Origin: QHXW01 sp035297145
Lineage (GTDB): Bacteria > Acidobacteriota > Terriglobia > Bryobacterales > Bryobacteraceae
Length of the DNA stretch: 64,000 bases
NCBI GenBank assembly: GCA_035297145.1
Contig: DATGZN010000106.1
Coordinates: 57,331 to 121,330, forward strand
Reading direction: 5' to 3'
A model generated the notes under the pieces. It made no database searches. It saw only the letters and a list, made by a program, of their open reading frames with translations, and was not told where the DNA came from. A program made the position numbers and the translations under genes. Positions 63,087 to 64,000 of the stretch are shown here, one piece after another. Each line of letters begins with the position of its first letter. Positions within the stretch are counted from its first letter, which is position 1.

Positions 63087-63599
63087 TTACCCCGCCACCT
63101 CGAAGATGACTTCCAGCTCGACCGGGGTGCCGAGCGGAAGGCTCGCCACGCCATACACCAGGCGGCTTGGATTCTTGTCTTTTCCGAAAACGTCTTGCAG
63201 CAATTCCGAAGCGGCGTCAGCCACTTTCGGCTGATCGCGAACATCCCCCGAAGTTGCCACCGACACACCGAGCCGGACAATCCGGGTCACCTTGTCGAGC
63301 GATCCCAAATGCTGCCGCGCGACAGCGAGGGCATTGAGCGCCGCAAGGCGAGCCGCCTTTCGCCCCGCTTCCACATCGAGCTCAGCGCCGACGCGCCCGG
63401 TGAATTTTGCGAGGCGCCCCTCCGTGGAAAGCATCCCGGTCAAAAAAAGCAGATTGCCTGTCTGTACCGCTTCCGCGTACGTGCCGAACGGCTCAGGCGG
63501 CGCAGGGAGGTCTATGCCGAGTTCCTTCAACCGCTGCTCGGCGCTAGCCGGCCGAGAGCCATGGCGGGTGACCGTTTGCTCTCTCAAAGCTGTTTTCAT
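63087..63599 (-). CDS. RidA-family protein
   Basis: The 170-residue protein is of the YjgF/YER057c/UK114 fold: L-F-L-T-G-M-L-S near residue 51, R-I-V-R-L-G-V-S-V near 109 and L-V-Y-G-V-A-S-L-P-L-G-T-P-V-E-L-E near 147. RidA proteins deaminate reactive enamines; this one has an Ala/Pro-rich N-terminal extension and a Val-Ser stretch and belongs to a wider subgroup of unknown role. ATG 63599 has a purine-rich site upstream. It precedes the alcohol dehydrogenase by 93 bases. Confidence 0.88.
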   Translation of the reverse strand: MKTALREQTVTRHGSRPASAEQRLKELGIDLPAPPEPFGTYAEAVQTGNLLFLTGMLSTEGRLAKFTGRVGAELDVEAGRKAARLAALNALAVARQHLGSLDKVTRIVRLGVSVATSGDVRDQPKVADAASELLQDVFGKDKNPSRLVYGVASLPLGTPVELEVIFEVAG

Positions 63600-63801
63600 G
63601 TGTGTCTCTCTTCGGATCTTAATTCGATGTTGCAGGTTGTGGTATGAGAAAACGGCACCCAACGTGTGCGCTCCCGTACACTCCTCAACTAGCGCAACGA
63701 TCGGCCAGACCATGGGCACAATCGGGCACGATGAATTGGCCAAGCAGCGTAGACGACTGCAGTCTGTAAGTGTCCGAAAGGAAACCGTAAATCTCGGTTC
63801 G

Positions 63802-63877
<76 letters not shown>

Positions 63878-63941
63878 AACTTACCGCTACCTGCAAGCAT
63901 ACACGACGAATCGAGGAACGTGTGCTCGTGAACTGGGTCAG

Positions 63942-64000
63942 CTACTGGGGAGCTTTCACGAGCCGATCGATGATGTTGCACAGCTGTTGGGCTCTGATCG
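63942..64000 (-). CDS. Possible C-terminal end of a gene running off the window
   Basis: On the minus strand a frame from the window edge ends with TAG at 63944-63942 and reads Q-Q-L-C-N-I-I-D-R-L-V-K-A-P-Q. The helical look is plausible for a protein end, but 19 codons cannot prove a gene. Confidence 0.25.
   Translation of the reverse strand, partial: IRAQQLCNIIDRLVKAPQ

Overview
The window looks like a chromosomal segment of an Acidobacteriota genome, most likely of the Solibacter/Bryobacter type. The clues are three long MacB/FtsX-type permeases of the acidobacterial orphan kind (one with a PadR regulator and an N-terminal prefix domain), an Oar-like TonB-dependent receptor with a carboxypeptidase-regulatory-like domain, a VWFA-related secreted protein, and a DUF1501/DUF1549-DUF1553 pair. 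The DNA is GC-rich and genes are tightly packed, often overlapping by 4 bases (ATGA or GTGA). No phage, insertion sequence or CRISPR array was seen.

Layout. 1-6948: end of a surface-polysaccharide cluster (end of a sugar-nucleotide thymidylyltransferase, three GT4 glycosyltransferases, a GT4-methyltransferase fusion and an ABC-2 exporter permease with an N-terminal beta-sandwich domain). 6941-13959: small mixed genes (RHH protein, ICMT-family methyltransferase, cation diffusion facilitator, Pal-like lipoprotein, small membrane protein, NarL-type two-component pair, TPR protein). 14260-29971: TonB receptor with a perfect terminator, two orphan permeases, a DUF362 Tat protein, a probable secreted barrel protein, a two-domain alpha/beta hydrolase, a sugar-isomerase-like Tat protein and a KirBac potassium channel. 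30113-33428: acpP-fabF-etfB-etfA operon behind a clear sigma-70-type promoter. 33433-35159: an ABC/OLD-like ATPase plus DUF4276 pair, a candidate defence module. 35191-38796: acyl-CoA ligase, Fpg/Nei glycosylase and an SDR enzyme. 39057-42707: rsfS-rlmH-accD-folC-plsC operon.

42802-54112: a methyltransferase, a VWFA-related protein, a four-gene minus-strand run (DUF5107-TPR, DUF1549/DUF1553, DUF1501, PQQ propeller), and divergently an ECF-like sigma factor with a four-helix membrane partner. 54195-63599: permease/padR pair facing a CE15 glucuronoyl esterase, convergent with a GH67 alpha-glucuronidase operon (glucuronoxylan side-chain removal), then an alpha/beta hydrolase, zinc alcohol dehydrogenase and RidA protein. 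A tRNA with anticodon CAT (Ile2 type) lies at 63802-63877.

The most noteworthy signals are the polysaccharide cap-and-export fusions, the ATPase/DUF4276 pair, a family of dispersed palindromes (two of which have become part of coding sequence), and a padR promoter whose -35 and -10 boxes each lie in one of two identical-architecture operator palindromes. All calls were made by reading the sequence; no database search was run.
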